Assembly (NCBI RefSeq): GCF_050946405.1
Contig: NZ_JBMNUS010000007.1
Location: 1 to 64,000 of the forward strand
DNA length: 64,000 nucleotides
Direction: 5' to 3'
From: Pseudochelatococcus sp050946405
GTDB taxonomy: Bacteria; Pseudomonadota; Alphaproteobacteria; Rhizobiales; Beijerinckiaceae
The notes beneath the pieces are model-generated. The model was not told where the DNA came from. It ran no database searches and saw nothing but the letters and a program-made list of their open reading frames with translations. Both the position numbers and the translations under genes were made by a program. Below, piece by piece: positions 16,761 through 25,514 of the stretch; position 1 is the first letter of the stretch, and every line of letters begins with the position of its first letter.

Positions 16761-18449
16761 ATGACAGATGTCCGCTCCTCCCTGCGCATTGCGCTTGCGC
16801 AACAAAATCCGCTTGTCGGCGACATCGCCGGCAATCTGGCGCGCGCGCGCGCGGCCCGCGCGCAGGCCGCCGTGGCGGGCGCGGACGTCGTCCTGTTTCC
16901 CGAGCTGTTCCTGACCGGCTATTCGCCGGAGGATCTCGTGCTGAAGCCCGCCTTCACCGCGGCCGCGCGTGCCGCCTGCGACGATCTGGCGCGCGACACC
17001 GCCGATGGCGGACCTGCGATTCTCATCGGGCTGCCGTGGGCGGAAGACGGCCGCATCTACAACGCCGTCGCGCTGCTCGACGGCGGTCGCGTCGCCGACA
17101 GACGCCTGAAGGTGGACCTGCCGAATTACGGCGTGTTCGACGAAAAGCGCGTGTTCGACGCCGGTCCCCCGCCGCTGCCGCTCACGGTGCGGGGCGTGCC
17201 GGTGGGCGTGCCGGTCTGCGAGGATATCTGGACGCCCGCGCCGGTGGCCGCTCTCGCGGCGGCGGGCGCGGCGCTGCTGCTGGTGCCCAACGGCTCCCCC
17301 TACCGGCAGGAGGTGGAGGCGGAGCGCCTTTCCATCGCGCGCGCGCGGGTGGCGGAAAGCGGCCTGCCGCTCGTCTATCTCAACCAGGTGGGCGGACAGG
17401 ACGAGATCGTGTTCGACGGCGCGTCTTTCGCGCTCGACGGCGACGGCGCGCTCGCCGCGCGCCTGCCCGCCTTCGCCGAGGCGCTCGCGGTGATCGAGGC
17501 GCGCCGCGCCGGGCGGGGCTGGACGCTGGCGCCCCTGCCGCCGGCGGCGAATCCGCAGGGCGATTCGGCCGATTATGCCGCCTGCGTGCTGGGCGTGCGC
17601 GACTATGTAACGAAAAACCGTTTTCCCGGCGTGGTGCTCGGCCTTTCCGGCGGCATCGATTCCGCGCTGGCGGCGGCGATCGCCGTGGATGCTCTGGGGC
17701 GCGAGCGCGTGCATGCGGTGATGCTGCCCTACCGCTTCACCGCCGGCGAGAGCCTTGAGGATGCAGCCCTTTGCGCGCACCGGCTCGGCATCCGCTACGA
17801 CGTGCTGCCCATCGCCCCGGCGGTGGAGGGGCTGGAGGCGGCGCTCGCGCCGCTTTTCGCCGCCACGCAGCGCGACGTGACGGAAGAGAACCTGCAAAGC
17901 CGGGCGCGCGGCACCATCCTGATGGCGCTGTCGAACAAGTTCGGCGCCATGCTGCTCACCACCGGCAACAAGTCCGAAATGGCGGTGGGCTACGCCACGC
18001 TCTACGGCGACATGAACGGCGGCTTCAACCCGCTGAAGGATCTCTATAAGACCCAGGTGTTCCGCCTCGCCGCGCTGCGCAACCGCCGGAAGCCCGAAGG
18101 CGCGCTCGGCCCCGACGGCGAGGTGATCCCCGAGCGCATCATCACCAAGGTGCCGACCGCCGAACTGCGCGAGAACCAGACCGATCAGGATTCGCTGCCG
18201 CCCTACGACGTGCTGGACGACATCCTGCGCGGGCTCGTGGACGCGGAACTGCCGGTCGAGGCGATCGTCGCGGCCGGCCACGACGTGGAAACGGTGCGCA
18301 AGGTCGAGCGGCTGCTCTACATCGCCGAATACAAGCGCCGCCAGTCGGCGCCGGGCGTCAAGGTGACGCATCGCAACTTCGGCCGCGACCGGCGCTATCC
18401 CATCACCAACGGCTTCCGGGATCCGTTTCCGGCAAGGCCCGCTTCATGA
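16761..18449 (+). CDS. nadE: Glutamine-dependent NAD+ synthetase
   Basis: 562 residues, two domains. The N-terminal nitrilase-type glutaminase (to about 270) shows the Glu-Lys-Cys triad in L-F-P-E-L-F-L-T-G-Y, K-V-D-L-P-N-Y-G-V-F-D and V-P-V-C-E-D-I-W. The C-terminal synthetase has the PP-loop L-G-L-S-G-G-I-D-S-A-L and T-T-G-N-K-S-E-M-A-V-G-Y. It makes NAD from nicotinate adenine dinucleotide, ATP and glutamine-derived ammonia. The size fits this two-domain type. gltX follows after 28 bp, possibly cotranscribed. Confidence 0.95.
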   Translation: MTDVRSSLRIALAQQNPLVGDIAGNLARARAARAQAAVAGADVVLFPELFLTGYSPEDLVLKPAFTAAARAACDDLARDTADGGPAILIGLPWAEDGRIYNAVALLDGGRVADRRLKVDLPNYGVFDEKRVFDAGPPPLPLTVRGVPVGVPVCEDIWTPAPVAALAAAGAALLLVPNGSPYRQEVEAERLSIARARVAESGLPLVYLNQVGGQDEIVFDGASFALDGDGALAARLPAFAEALAVIEARRAGRGWTLAPLPPAANPQGDSADYAACVLGVRDYVTKNRFPGVVLGLSGGIDSALAAAIAVDALGRERVHAVMLPYRFTAGESLEDAALCAHRLGIRYDVLPIAPAVEGLEAALAPLFAATQRDVTEENLQSRARGTILMALSNKFGAMLLTTGNKSEMAVGYATLYGDMNGGFNPLKDLYKTQVFRLAALRNRRKPEGALGPDGEVIPERIITKVPTAELRENQTDQDSLPPYDVLDDILRGLVDAELPVEAIVAAGHDVETVRKVERLLYIAEYKRRQSAPGVKVTHRNFGRDRRYPITNGFRDPFPARPAS

Positions 18450-18477
18450 CCGCAGCTTCGAGAAACACGGCCGCCCG

Positions 18478-19860
18478 ATGACCGATATCCACCTTCCCGC
18501 CGTCATGACCGGGCCTGTCGTTCGCTTCGCCCCCTCGCCCACCGGCTTCCTGCACATCGGCAATGCGCGGCCCGCGCTGCTCAACTGGCTTTTCCGGCTG
18601 CGCCACCATGGCCGCTTCATCCTGCGGCTCGACGACACCGACGGCCTGCGCTCGACGGATGAATACGCGCAGGCGCTGGTGGAGGATCTGACCTGGCTCG
18701 GCATCCTGCCGGACGCGTTCTTTCGCCAGTCGGAGCGCTTCGCTCTCTACGACGCCGCCGTCAAGCGGCTCGTCGGCGAAGGGCGGCTCTATCCCTGCTA
18801 CGAGACGGCGGAGGAACTCGAGCGCCGCCGCAAGCTCCAGCTCGCGCGCGGACTGCCCCCGACCTACGACCGCGCGGCGCTGAAGCTCACCGGGGCGGAA
18901 CGCACGGCGCTGGAGGCGGAAGGCCGCCGCCCGCACTGGCGTTTCCTGCTGGATCACAAGACGGTCGAATGGGACGATCTCGGGCGCGGCGACTGCCGCG
19001 TGGACTGCGCCTCGCTGTCGGACCCGATCCTGCGGCGCGAGGACGGCACCTATCTCTACACGCTGCCCTCCGTCGTCGACGATATCGACATGGGCATCAC
19101 GCATGTCATCCGCGGCGAGGACCATATCACCAACACCGCCGTGCAGATCCAGCTCTTCGAGGCGCTGGACGGGCGCCTGCCGGTCTTCGGCCACCACAAC
19201 CTGCTGACCACGGCGAGCGGCGAAGGGCTGTCGAAACGGCTCGGCCACCTTTCCCTGCGCCATCTGCGCAAGGCGGGCATGGAGCCGCTGGCGGTCGCCT
19301 CGCTGGCCGTGCTCGTCGGCTCGTCGGAGGCCGTGCGGCCGGTCGGTTCGCTGGAGGAACTGGCGCAGATCATCGACATCGGCCAGCTTTCCCATGCGCC
19401 CGCGCGTTTCGACGAGAACGAACTGGCGCATCTCAACACGCGGCTGCTGCTCGAATTGCCGTTCGAGGCCGTGCGCGAGCGGCTGGCCTCGTTGCAGATC
19501 GGCGGCGGGGAAGATTTCTGGCTCGCCGTGCGCGGCAACATCCTGCGGCTGTCGGATGCGCTCGGCTGGTGGGAGGTTATCAGCAAGCCCCTCGTTCCCC
19601 CGATCGAGGATGCCGCCGTCACCGGCGCCGGCGCCCGCCACCTGCCCCCAGGCCCGTGGACGAAGGACACCTGGTCGCCTTTCGCATGGCAGATGTGGAC
19701 CGAGGCGATCACCGCCGAAACCGGCGCCAAAGGCAGGGCGCTGTTCCATCCGCTCAGGCTTGCGCTCACCGGGCGCGAGCGCGGGCCGGAACTGGCGAAC
19801 CTGCTGCCGCTCATCGGCCACGACCGCGCGCGCGCGCGCCTCGAGGGCGAGGAAGCTTAG
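18478..19860 (+). CDS. gltX: Glutamate--tRNA ligase
   Basis: 460 residues, class I aminoacyl-tRNA synthetase charging Glu. F-A-P-S-P-T-G-F-L-H-I-G-N-A-R is the HIGH region; here N-A-R-P-A-L-L-N-W replaces the more usual G-A-R-T-A-L-F-N-W. The KMSKS loop reads G-L-S-K-R-L-G. The protein is of the short form found as one of two GltX paralogues in many alphaproteobacteria, so it may charge tRNA-Gln as well or instead. The initiation point could also be the internal M at residue 10. It follows nadE by 28 bp. Confidence 0.9.
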   Translation: MTDIHLPAVMTGPVVRFAPSPTGFLHIGNARPALLNWLFRLRHHGRFILRLDDTDGLRSTDEYAQALVEDLTWLGILPDAFFRQSERFALYDAAVKRLVGEGRLYPCYETAEELERRRKLQLARGLPPTYDRAALKLTGAERTALEAEGRRPHWRFLLDHKTVEWDDLGRGDCRVDCASLSDPILRREDGTYLYTLPSVVDDIDMGITHVIRGEDHITNTAVQIQLFEALDGRLPVFGHHNLLTTASGEGLSKRLGHLSLRHLRKAGMEPLAVASLAVLVGSSEAVRPVGSLEELAQIIDIGQLSHAPARFDENELAHLNTRLLLELPFEAVRERLASLQIGGGEDFWLAVRGNILRLSDALGWWEVISKPLVPPIEDAAVTGAGARHLPPGPWTKDTWSPFAWQMWTEAITAETGAKGRALFHPLRLALTGRERGPELANLLPLIGHDRARARLEGEEA

Positions 19861-19989
19861 CCCGCGCCGTATCCCCGTAATGATTTTCCTGTTGACGCCC
19901 GCCCCGGCGTCACCACATGTCGTTCTGCGGATCAAACGAACGTCCGTCATAAGGAATGCAGCGGCGTGGCGGAACATCGGGGACAGGGC

Positions 19990-20613
19990 ATGGCGAGCGA
20001 CAATGCCAGCGGACGCGAGCGGATTCGCGACGATTCGGGTGCGCAGGTGCTCTCCGGCCAGTTGGGCAAGACGGTACAGCGCCTGCGCAAGGCGTATAAC
20101 CTGTCGCTGTCGGAACTTGCCGAGCAATCCGGCGTGGCCAAGTCGATCATCAGCCAGATCGAGCGCAACGAGACCAATCCGACGCTGGCCACCATCTGGC
20201 GGCTGTCGCAGGCGCTCGACGTCTCCATCGACCGGGTGCTGACGAGCGAGGCCGACGACGCCTTCATCGAGAAGATCTCGCGCCCCGACACGCCCATCCT
20301 TGTCTCCGACGACGGCCGGATGCAGCTCGGCATCATCGGCTGGATCAAGACGGTGGAATGGCTGCAATGGTACGACGTGCGCGCGGAACCGGGCAGCGCG
20401 CTCGATTCGGACGCCCACCAGCGCGGCTCGGTGGAGAGCCTGTCCGTGCTGGAAGGCGTGTTCGAGGTGGAGATCGCCGGCGCGGTGCAGGAAGCGCGGG
20501 CGGGAGAGAGCCTGCGCTACCGCTGCGACCGGCCCCACATCGTGCGCTGCACCGGCAACACGCCGGGGCGCGCGCTCATGGTCTGCATCCTCAAGGCCGC
20601 CGTGATGGACTGA
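19990..20613 (+). CDS. XRE-family transcription regulator with C-terminal cupin
   Basis: 207 residues. A helix-turn-helix of the Cro/CI type lies at about residues 25-80 (L-S-L-S-E-L-A-E-Q-S-G-V-A-K-S-I-I-S-Q-I-E-R-N-E). A small cupin at about 120-205 includes V-L-E-G-V-F-E-V-E-I and a G-E-S-L-R-Y-R-C-D-R-P-H stretch. Regulators of this plan sense a small molecule in the cupin and act on nearby metabolic genes. A GTG at 19966 would add 8 residues; the ATG at 19990 has a GGGGACAGG site. Target unknown; it is convergent with the rhodanese gene. Confidence 0.85.
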   Translation: MASDNASGRERIRDDSGAQVLSGQLGKTVQRLRKAYNLSLSELAEQSGVAKSIISQIERNETNPTLATIWRLSQALDVSIDRVLTSEADDAFIEKISRPDTPILVSDDGRMQLGIIGWIKTVEWLQWYDVRAEPGSALDSDAHQRGSVESLSVLEGVFEVEIAGAVQEARAGESLRYRCDRPHIVRCTGNTPGRALMVCILKAAVMD

Positions 20614-20622
20614 CGAGGCGTT

Positions 20623-20967
20623 TCACGGCTCCTCGCCCGTCGTCACGGGCTCGCCGTGGGCGACCCAATCCTTGAAGCTGCCCTTGTAATGCTCGCGCAG
20701 ATCGAGGCCCGCCGCGCGCGTGGCGGCGAGGGCGCGCAGCGTGCGCCCGCCGGAGTTGCACGAAAACACGATCCGGCGACCGTTCGCTTCCGGCAGCGCG
20801 GCGGGATCGAACGTCGACAGCGGCACGGAAACCGACGCCGGGATATGGCCGGCCGCGTATTCCTCGCTCTCGCGCACGTCCACCAGCAATATCGAGCCGT
20901 CGGCAAGGCCGCGCTTCACCTCGTCGATCGCGAGATCGACCACATCATCCGGCTTCGTCACACTCAT
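20623..20967 (-). CDS. Rhodanese-domain sulfurtransferase
   Basis: 114 residues, a single rhodanese fold. L-V-D-V-R-E-S-E-E-Y-A-A-G-H-I-P-A-S is the first CH2 motif, and V-F-S-C-N-S-G-G-R-T-L is the active-site loop with the persulfide-forming Cys. It probably moves sulfane sulfur in the cytoplasm; the acceptor is unknown. It lies divergent from cysK, which supplies cysteine, a plausible but unproven link. Its Shine-Dalgarno and start region is duplicated (20965-20996). Confidence 0.88.
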   Translation of the reverse strand: MSVTKPDDVVDLAIDEVKRGLADGSILLVDVRESEEYAAGHIPASVSVPLSTFDPAALPEANGRRIVFSCNSGGRTLRALAATRAAGLDLREHYKGSFKDWVAHGEPVTTGEEP

Positions 20968-20996
20968 GTCAGCTTCTCCTCATGTCGGCTTCTCCT
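20965..20996 (-). repeat. 16-bp tandem duplication of the rhodanese ribosome-binding site and start
   Basis: Read on the minus strand, AGGAGAAGCCGACATG is followed immediately by AGGAGAAGCTGACATG, which contains the rhodanese ATG. The upstream ATG is out of frame and reads four codons to a TGA that overlaps the real start region. This makes a doubled ribosome-binding site with a minimal upstream frame. Confidence 0.6.
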
Positions 20997-21126
20997 GCCC
21001 AACACGCTATCCCGTTTCATTCCACGTGAACCTATGGGGCCAGAATTCATTCTACAAGGCAAATGGACAAAACTGCCGATGTCTTTTAGCCTGTGTAAAA
21101 TTCAGGTGGAAGAAGGTGAGTCTCCC

Positions 21127-22206
21127 ATGAGCAATGCGGCAGGGGTGAGCAACGCAGCAGGAGTCGGCAGCGCGGCAAGGGTTGCCCGCAGCGTCGTCGA
21201 GGCCGTCGGCAACACGCCGCTGATCCGGCTCAACAAGGCGTCCGAACTGACGGGCTGCGAGATCTACGGCAAGGCGGAGTTCCTCAACCCCGGACAATCG
21301 GTGAAGGACCGCGCCGCCCTCTACATCATCCGGGACGCCGAGGCGCGCGGCGCGCTCCAGCCGGGCGGCACCATCGTGGAAGGCACTGCGGGCAACACCG
21401 GCATCGGCCTTGCGGTGATCGGCAACGCGCTGGGCTACCGCACCGTCATCGTAATTCCCGAAACGCAGTCGCAGGAAAAGAAGGACGCGCTGCGCCTGCT
21501 GGGGGCGGAGCTGCTGGAAGTGCCGGCGGTGCCCTACGCCAACCCCAACAATTATGTGAAGGTTTCCGGCCGCACGGCGGAGGCGCTCGCCGCCGCCGAT
21601 CCCAAGGGAGCGGTGTGGGCGAACCAGTTCGATAACGTCGCCAACCGGCAGGCGCACATCGAGGGCACCGGCCCGGAAATCTGGGCGCAGCTCGACGGCG
21701 GGATCGACGGCTTCGTCGCCTCGGTGGGCTCCGGCGGCACGCTCGCGGGCGTCGGCATCGCGCTGAAGGAGCGCAACAACGGCGTGAAGATCGCGATCGC
21801 CGACCCGCTCGGCGCGGCGCTCTACAGCTATTACACGACGGGCGAGCTGAAATCGGCGGGTTCCTCCATCACGGAAGGCATCGGACAGGGGCGCATCACG
21901 AAGAACCTGGAGGATGCGCCGATCGACCTCGCCTATCAGATTTCGGACGCGGAGGCCCTGCCCTATGTCTTCGATCTGGTGCAGAACGAGGGGCTGATTC
22001 TGGGCGGTTCCTCCGCCATCAACATCGCCGGCGCGATCCGGCTGGCGAAGGACCTCGGCCCCGGCCACACCATCGTCACCATTCTCGCCGACTACGGCAA
22101 CCGCTACCAGTCGAAGCTGTTCAACCCGGAATTTTTGCGCGCCCGCGACCTGCCCGTGCCGGCATGGCTGGAGCGCGCGCCCTCCGTGGAGCCCAACCTC
22201 GTCTGA
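21127..22206 (+). CDS. cysK: Cysteine synthase A (O-acetylserine sulfhydrylase)
   Basis: 359 residues, fold-type II PLP enzyme converting O-acetylserine and sulfide to cysteine. V-G-N-T-P-L-I-R-L-N, the PLP lysine in N-P-G-Q-S-V-K-D-R-A-A, the G-T-A-G-N-T-G-I-G substrate loop and G-S-G-G-T-L-A-G phosphate loop are present. The start at 21127 has GAAGGTGAG upstream. It adds an Ala/Gly-rich leader of about 20 residues with two repeats of S-N-A-A-G-V, not a recognised targeting signal. The sequence is of the longer, CysK2-like type. It is divergent from rhodanese. Confidence 0.92.
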   Translation: MSNAAGVSNAAGVGSAARVARSVVEAVGNTPLIRLNKASELTGCEIYGKAEFLNPGQSVKDRAALYIIRDAEARGALQPGGTIVEGTAGNTGIGLAVIGNALGYRTVIVIPETQSQEKKDALRLLGAELLEVPAVPYANPNNYVKVSGRTAEALAAADPKGAVWANQFDNVANRQAHIEGTGPEIWAQLDGGIDGFVASVGSGGTLAGVGIALKERNNGVKIAIADPLGAALYSYYTTGELKSAGSSITEGIGQGRITKNLEDAPIDLAYQISDAEALPYVFDLVQNEGLILGGSSAINIAGAIRLAKDLGPGHTIVTILADYGNRYQSKLFNPEFLRARDLPVPAWLERAPSVEPNLV

Positions 22207-22255
22207 TTCCGGACTGAAAAGCCAATCGCCCGATTCCATCGCGCGCCCGGATGGG

Positions 22256-22272
22256 CTATCGATAACCGATAG
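22256..22272. promoter_or_regulatory. Perfect inverted repeat upstream of the GlcNAc kinase gene
   Basis: CTATCG, spacer ATAAC, CGATAG. It lies 28-44 bp before the ATG of the amino-sugar operon, where a repressor could bind. No regulator is identified. Confidence 0.35.
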
Positions 22273-22299
22273 AAAAACGGGAATCGGTGCGGCCGGGCG

Positions 22300-23214
22300 A
22301 TGGAATCACCTCTGTTTCTGGGCATTGACGGCGGCGGCACGCGCTGCCGCGTGCGCCTGAGCGACGCGCAGGGCCGCACGCTCGGCGAGGGGCTGGGCGG
22401 CCCGGCCAATGTCCGCCTGCCGCCGGAGAGCGTGCGCGACGCCATCCTCGCCGCCTCGGCCGCCGCGCTCGCGCAAGCGGGGCTCGACGCCACCGCCTGG
22501 CGGCGCACCCGCGCCGGTTTCGGCCTCGCGGGCGCGGGACAGGCGTCGGGCCGCGAGCGGCTGTTGCGCCAGCCCTTTCCCTTCGCCGCCATCGTGCTCG
22601 ATACCGATGCGCGCGCCGCCTGGCTCGGCGCGACCGCCGGCGCGGCGACGGACGACGACAGGGGCGCGATCCTCATCGTCGGCACCGGCGTCTGCGGCTA
22701 CATGGAGAAGCGCGAGAACGGCGCGAGGCGCGTCATCAGCATCGGCGGCTGGGGCTTTCCGCTGTCGGATGACGGCAGCGGCGCGGTCGCCGGCCGCGAG
22801 GCCATCCGGCGCACGCTGCACGTCTGCGACGGGCTCGCACCGGCCGGCACGTTGTCGGAGGCCATCCTCGCCGCCATCGGCCCGACGCCGGAAGCGATCA
22901 TCGACTGGGGCGACGGCGCCACGCCCGCCGACTATGCCCGCTTCGCGCCGCTCGTCTACGCCCATGCGGCGCAGGGCGACGCGATGGCGCGCACCGTCGT
23001 GGCGGAAGCCGCGCAGGCCATCGGCCGCCTTACCCTGCGCCTCGTCGCACTCGGCGCGCCGCGCGTGCACCTCATCGGCGGCCTGACGGAAACGGTGCTG
23101 CCGTGGCTGGAGCAGGACGTGCGCCGCCATTTCGCGCCCCCGGACGCCGATGCCCTCACCGGCGCGCTCATGCTGGCGCGGCAGGACCGCCCGGCGCGGG
23201 AGAACGCGTCGTGA
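22300..23214 (+). CDS. N-acetylglucosamine kinase, BadF/BadG/BcrA/BcrD ATPase family
   Basis: 304 residues, an actin-like ATPase fold. The phosphate-1 loop is F-L-G-I-D-G-G-G-T-R-C-R; phosphate-2 is near L-I-V-G-T-G-V-C-G-Y. G-G-W-G-F-P-L-S-D-D-G-S-G-A is the hexosamine-kinase signature. It should phosphorylate GlcNAc to GlcNAc-6-P in the cytoplasm. The assignment to GlcNAc comes from the signature and from nagA, whose GTG start overlaps its stop by 4 bp. Confidence 0.85.
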   Translation: MESPLFLGIDGGGTRCRVRLSDAQGRTLGEGLGGPANVRLPPESVRDAILAASAAALAQAGLDATAWRRTRAGFGLAGAGQASGRERLLRQPFPFAAIVLDTDARAAWLGATAGAATDDDRGAILIVGTGVCGYMEKRENGARRVISIGGWGFPLSDDGSGAVAGREAIRRTLHVCDGLAPAGTLSEAILAAIGPTPEAIIDWGDGATPADYARFAPLVYAHAAQGDAMARTVVAEAAQAIGRLTLRLVALGAPRVHLIGGLTETVLPWLEQDVRRHFAPPDADALTGALMLARQDRPARENAS

Positions 23215-24389
23215 CGAAAGCGCCCGGCCCTTATGCGCTCACCGGCGCGCGCATTTTCCGGGACAATCGCGTCTGGCTGAGCGATCACGCCCTCGTTATC
23301 GACGGCGCGCGCATCGCGGCGATCGTGGCCGATGCGGACCTCGGCGAGAGCATCCCGCGCCGGCGCGTCGCCGGCCTGCTGGCGCCGGGCTTCGTCGACG
23401 TGCAGGTCAACGGCGGCGGCGGCGTGCTGTTCAACGACACGCGGACATGGGACGGCATCGCCGCCATCGGCGCGGCGCACCGGCGTTTCGGCACCACCGG
23501 CTTCCTGCCGACCTTCATCACCGATACGCCCGCCCGCATGCGGGAGGCGCTCGCCGCCGTGCGCGAGGCGGTGGCGCGCGGCGTGCCCGGCCTGCTGGGC
23601 GTGCATCTCGAAGGCCCGTTCCTCAATGTCGCGCGCAAGGGCATCCACGATCCGGCGCTGATCCGCCCGATCCGTGACGACGACATCGAGCTGATCGGCG
23701 ATTTCGCCGCAAGCCTGCCGCCCGGCTTCGCCACCCTGCTCACGCTGGCGCCCGAATGCGTGGGCCCCGACGCGGTGGAGCGGCTGGCGAAGGCGGGCGC
23801 GGTGCTGTCGGCCGGCCATACGGATGCCGACGCCGACACGGTGGCGCGGGCGCGGGCGGCGGGACTGACGGGCTTCACCCATCTCTTCAACGCCATGCCG
23901 CCGCTCGCCGGGCGCGCGCCCGGCCCCGTGGGCGCGGCGCTCACCGATCCCGAGAGCTACTGCGGCATCATCGCCGATCTGCATCACGTCTCGCCGGTTT
24001 CGCTCGCCGCCGCCATCCGCGCCCACGGACCCGCGCGCATGATGCTCGTGACCGACGCCATGCCGACGGTCGGCAGCGCCGAGGATACCTTCACCCTCGC
24101 CGGCCGCGCCATCACCCGCGCGGGCGGGCGGCTGACGGCCGCCGACGGCACGCTCGCCGGCTCCGATCTCGACATGGCGAGTGCCGTGCGCCATGCGACA
24201 GGGCGTCTCGGCGTTTCGCTGGACGATGCCCTGCGCATGGCCTCACATTATCCGGCGGCCTTTCTCGGGCTGGAGCGCGAACGCGGCCGCATCGCGCCAG
24301 GCATGCGCGCCGATCTCGTGCTGCTCGACGCGGCTCTCGCCGTCATCGCCACCTGGATCGACGGGCGCGAAGCAGGCGATCTCCCATGA
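23211..24389 (+). CDS. nagA: N-acetylglucosamine-6-phosphate deacetylase
   Basis: 392 residues, amidohydrolase superfamily; it removes acetate from GlcNAc-6-P. L-A-P-G-F-V-D-V-Q-V-N-G, H-L-E-G-P-F-L-N (metal-binding Glu), S-A-G-H-T-D-A-D, T-H-L-F-N-A-M and V-T-D-A-M (catalytic Asp) appear in the usual order. The GTG at 23211 overlaps the kinase stop (GTGA); an earlier ATG in frame gives an unconserved extension. With the kinase it forms a GlcNAc salvage or peptidoglycan-recycling pair. No nagB is present. Confidence 0.93.
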   Translation: MTKAPGPYALTGARIFRDNRVWLSDHALVIDGARIAAIVADADLGESIPRRRVAGLLAPGFVDVQVNGGGGVLFNDTRTWDGIAAIGAAHRRFGTTGFLPTFITDTPARMREALAAVREAVARGVPGLLGVHLEGPFLNVARKGIHDPALIRPIRDDDIELIGDFAASLPPGFATLLTLAPECVGPDAVERLAKAGAVLSAGHTDADADTVARARAAGLTGFTHLFNAMPPLAGRAPGPVGAALTDPESYCGIIADLHHVSPVSLAAAIRAHGPARMMLVTDAMPTVGSAEDTFTLAGRAITRAGGRLTAADGTLAGSDLDMASAVRHATGRLGVSLDDALRMASHYPAAFLGLERERGRIAPGMRADLVLLDAALAVIATWIDGREAGDLP

Positions 24390-25237
24390 TGACGGCATCC
24401 CGCACGCTTGCGGACCGGCTTGCGACCCGCAAGCCGCTCATCATGGGCATTCTCAACGTCACGCCCGATTCGTTTTCGGACGGCGGCCGTTTCGATGCGC
24501 CCGACGCCGCGCTGGCGCAAACGCAAACGATGCTCGACGAAGGGGCGGATATCGTCGATGTCGGCGGCGAATCGACGCGCCCCGGCCACATGCCGCTTTC
24601 AGCCGAGGAGGAGCAGGCGCGCGTGCTGCCCGTCATCGCCGCCATCGCGCCGCTCACGCGCGCCCGCGACGTGCCGGTCTCCATCGACACGTACAAGGCG
24701 GCCACCGCCCGCGCGGCGCTGGCCGCCGGCGCGCAGATCGTCAACGACATCTGGGGCCTCCAGCGCGACCCGGACATGGCGGCGGTCGCAGCCGCCTTCG
24801 GCGCGCCGGTGATCGTCATGCACAACCGCGAGCAGCCCGACGCCGCGATCGATATCGTGGACGACATGCTGCGCTTTTTTGAGCGCTCCGTCGCGCTGGC
24901 GCGCAAGGCGGGCATCGCCGACGACGCAATCGTGCTCGATCCGGGCATCGGCTTCGGCAAGACGCCCGCACAAAACCTCGACGCGCTGCGCGGCATCGGC
25001 AGGATACGGGCGACCGGCTTCGCGGTGCTGGCGGGCGCATCGCGAAAATCCTTCATCGGCAATCTCATCGGCCGCCCGCCGGCGGAGCGGCTGCACGGCA
25101 CGCTGGCGGCGCATCTCGCCGCGTTGGCGCTGGGCGCGGATATCCTGCGCGCCCACGATGTCCGCCCGCATGTGGAAGCGGTCCGCATCTGGCAGGCGAT
25201 CGGCGTTCCGGCCGTTTCCGGCGGCAACCTTGTATGA
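24386..25237 (+). CDS. folP: Dihydropteroate synthase
   Basis: 283 residues, TIM barrel; it condenses p-aminobenzoate with dihydropterin pyrophosphate in folate synthesis and is the sulfonamide target. Signatures are I-M-G-I-L-N-V-T-P-D-S-F-S-D-G-G, V-D-V-G-G-E-S-T-R-P-G, D-P-G-I-G-F-G-K-T and G-A-S-R-K-S-F-I. The ATG overlaps the nagA stop (ATGA); the next codon is also ATG. Coupling of folP to an amino-sugar operon has no obvious metabolic logic. The gene is last before a 277-bp AT-richer gap. Confidence 0.94.
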   Translation: MMTASRTLADRLATRKPLIMGILNVTPDSFSDGGRFDAPDAALAQTQTMLDEGADIVDVGGESTRPGHMPLSAEEEQARVLPVIAAIAPLTRARDVPVSIDTYKAATARAALAAGAQIVNDIWGLQRDPDMAAVAAAFGAPVIVMHNREQPDAAIDIVDDMLRFFERSVALARKAGIADDAIVLDPGIGFGKTPAQNLDALRGIGRIRATGFAVLAGASRKSFIGNLIGRPPAERLHGTLAAHLAALALGADILRAHDVRPHVEAVRIWQAIGVPAVSGGNLV

Positions 25238-25514
25238 CGCTCGTCAGGCAGTATATTTTGTAGACTATAGCGAAGAAATATAGATGGTTGTTTTTTAAAC
25301 CGATTCCAGAGCATAATCCCCGCAGGCAGATGTTATTTCTTGGGAAAGCGCGTGCTTTGACAAAGAGATAGGGCGGGACAAGCGATTCGGCGAAAAGCCC
25401 GCGCCCCGGATGACATCTGCGGTGGAAGGCCGTGCGGATGGGCCGCACTGTTCAGGTTTACATCGCGCGAGCATTTTTCGGCGCGGCCAACGTGAGAGCA
25501 AGAGACAGACCGAC

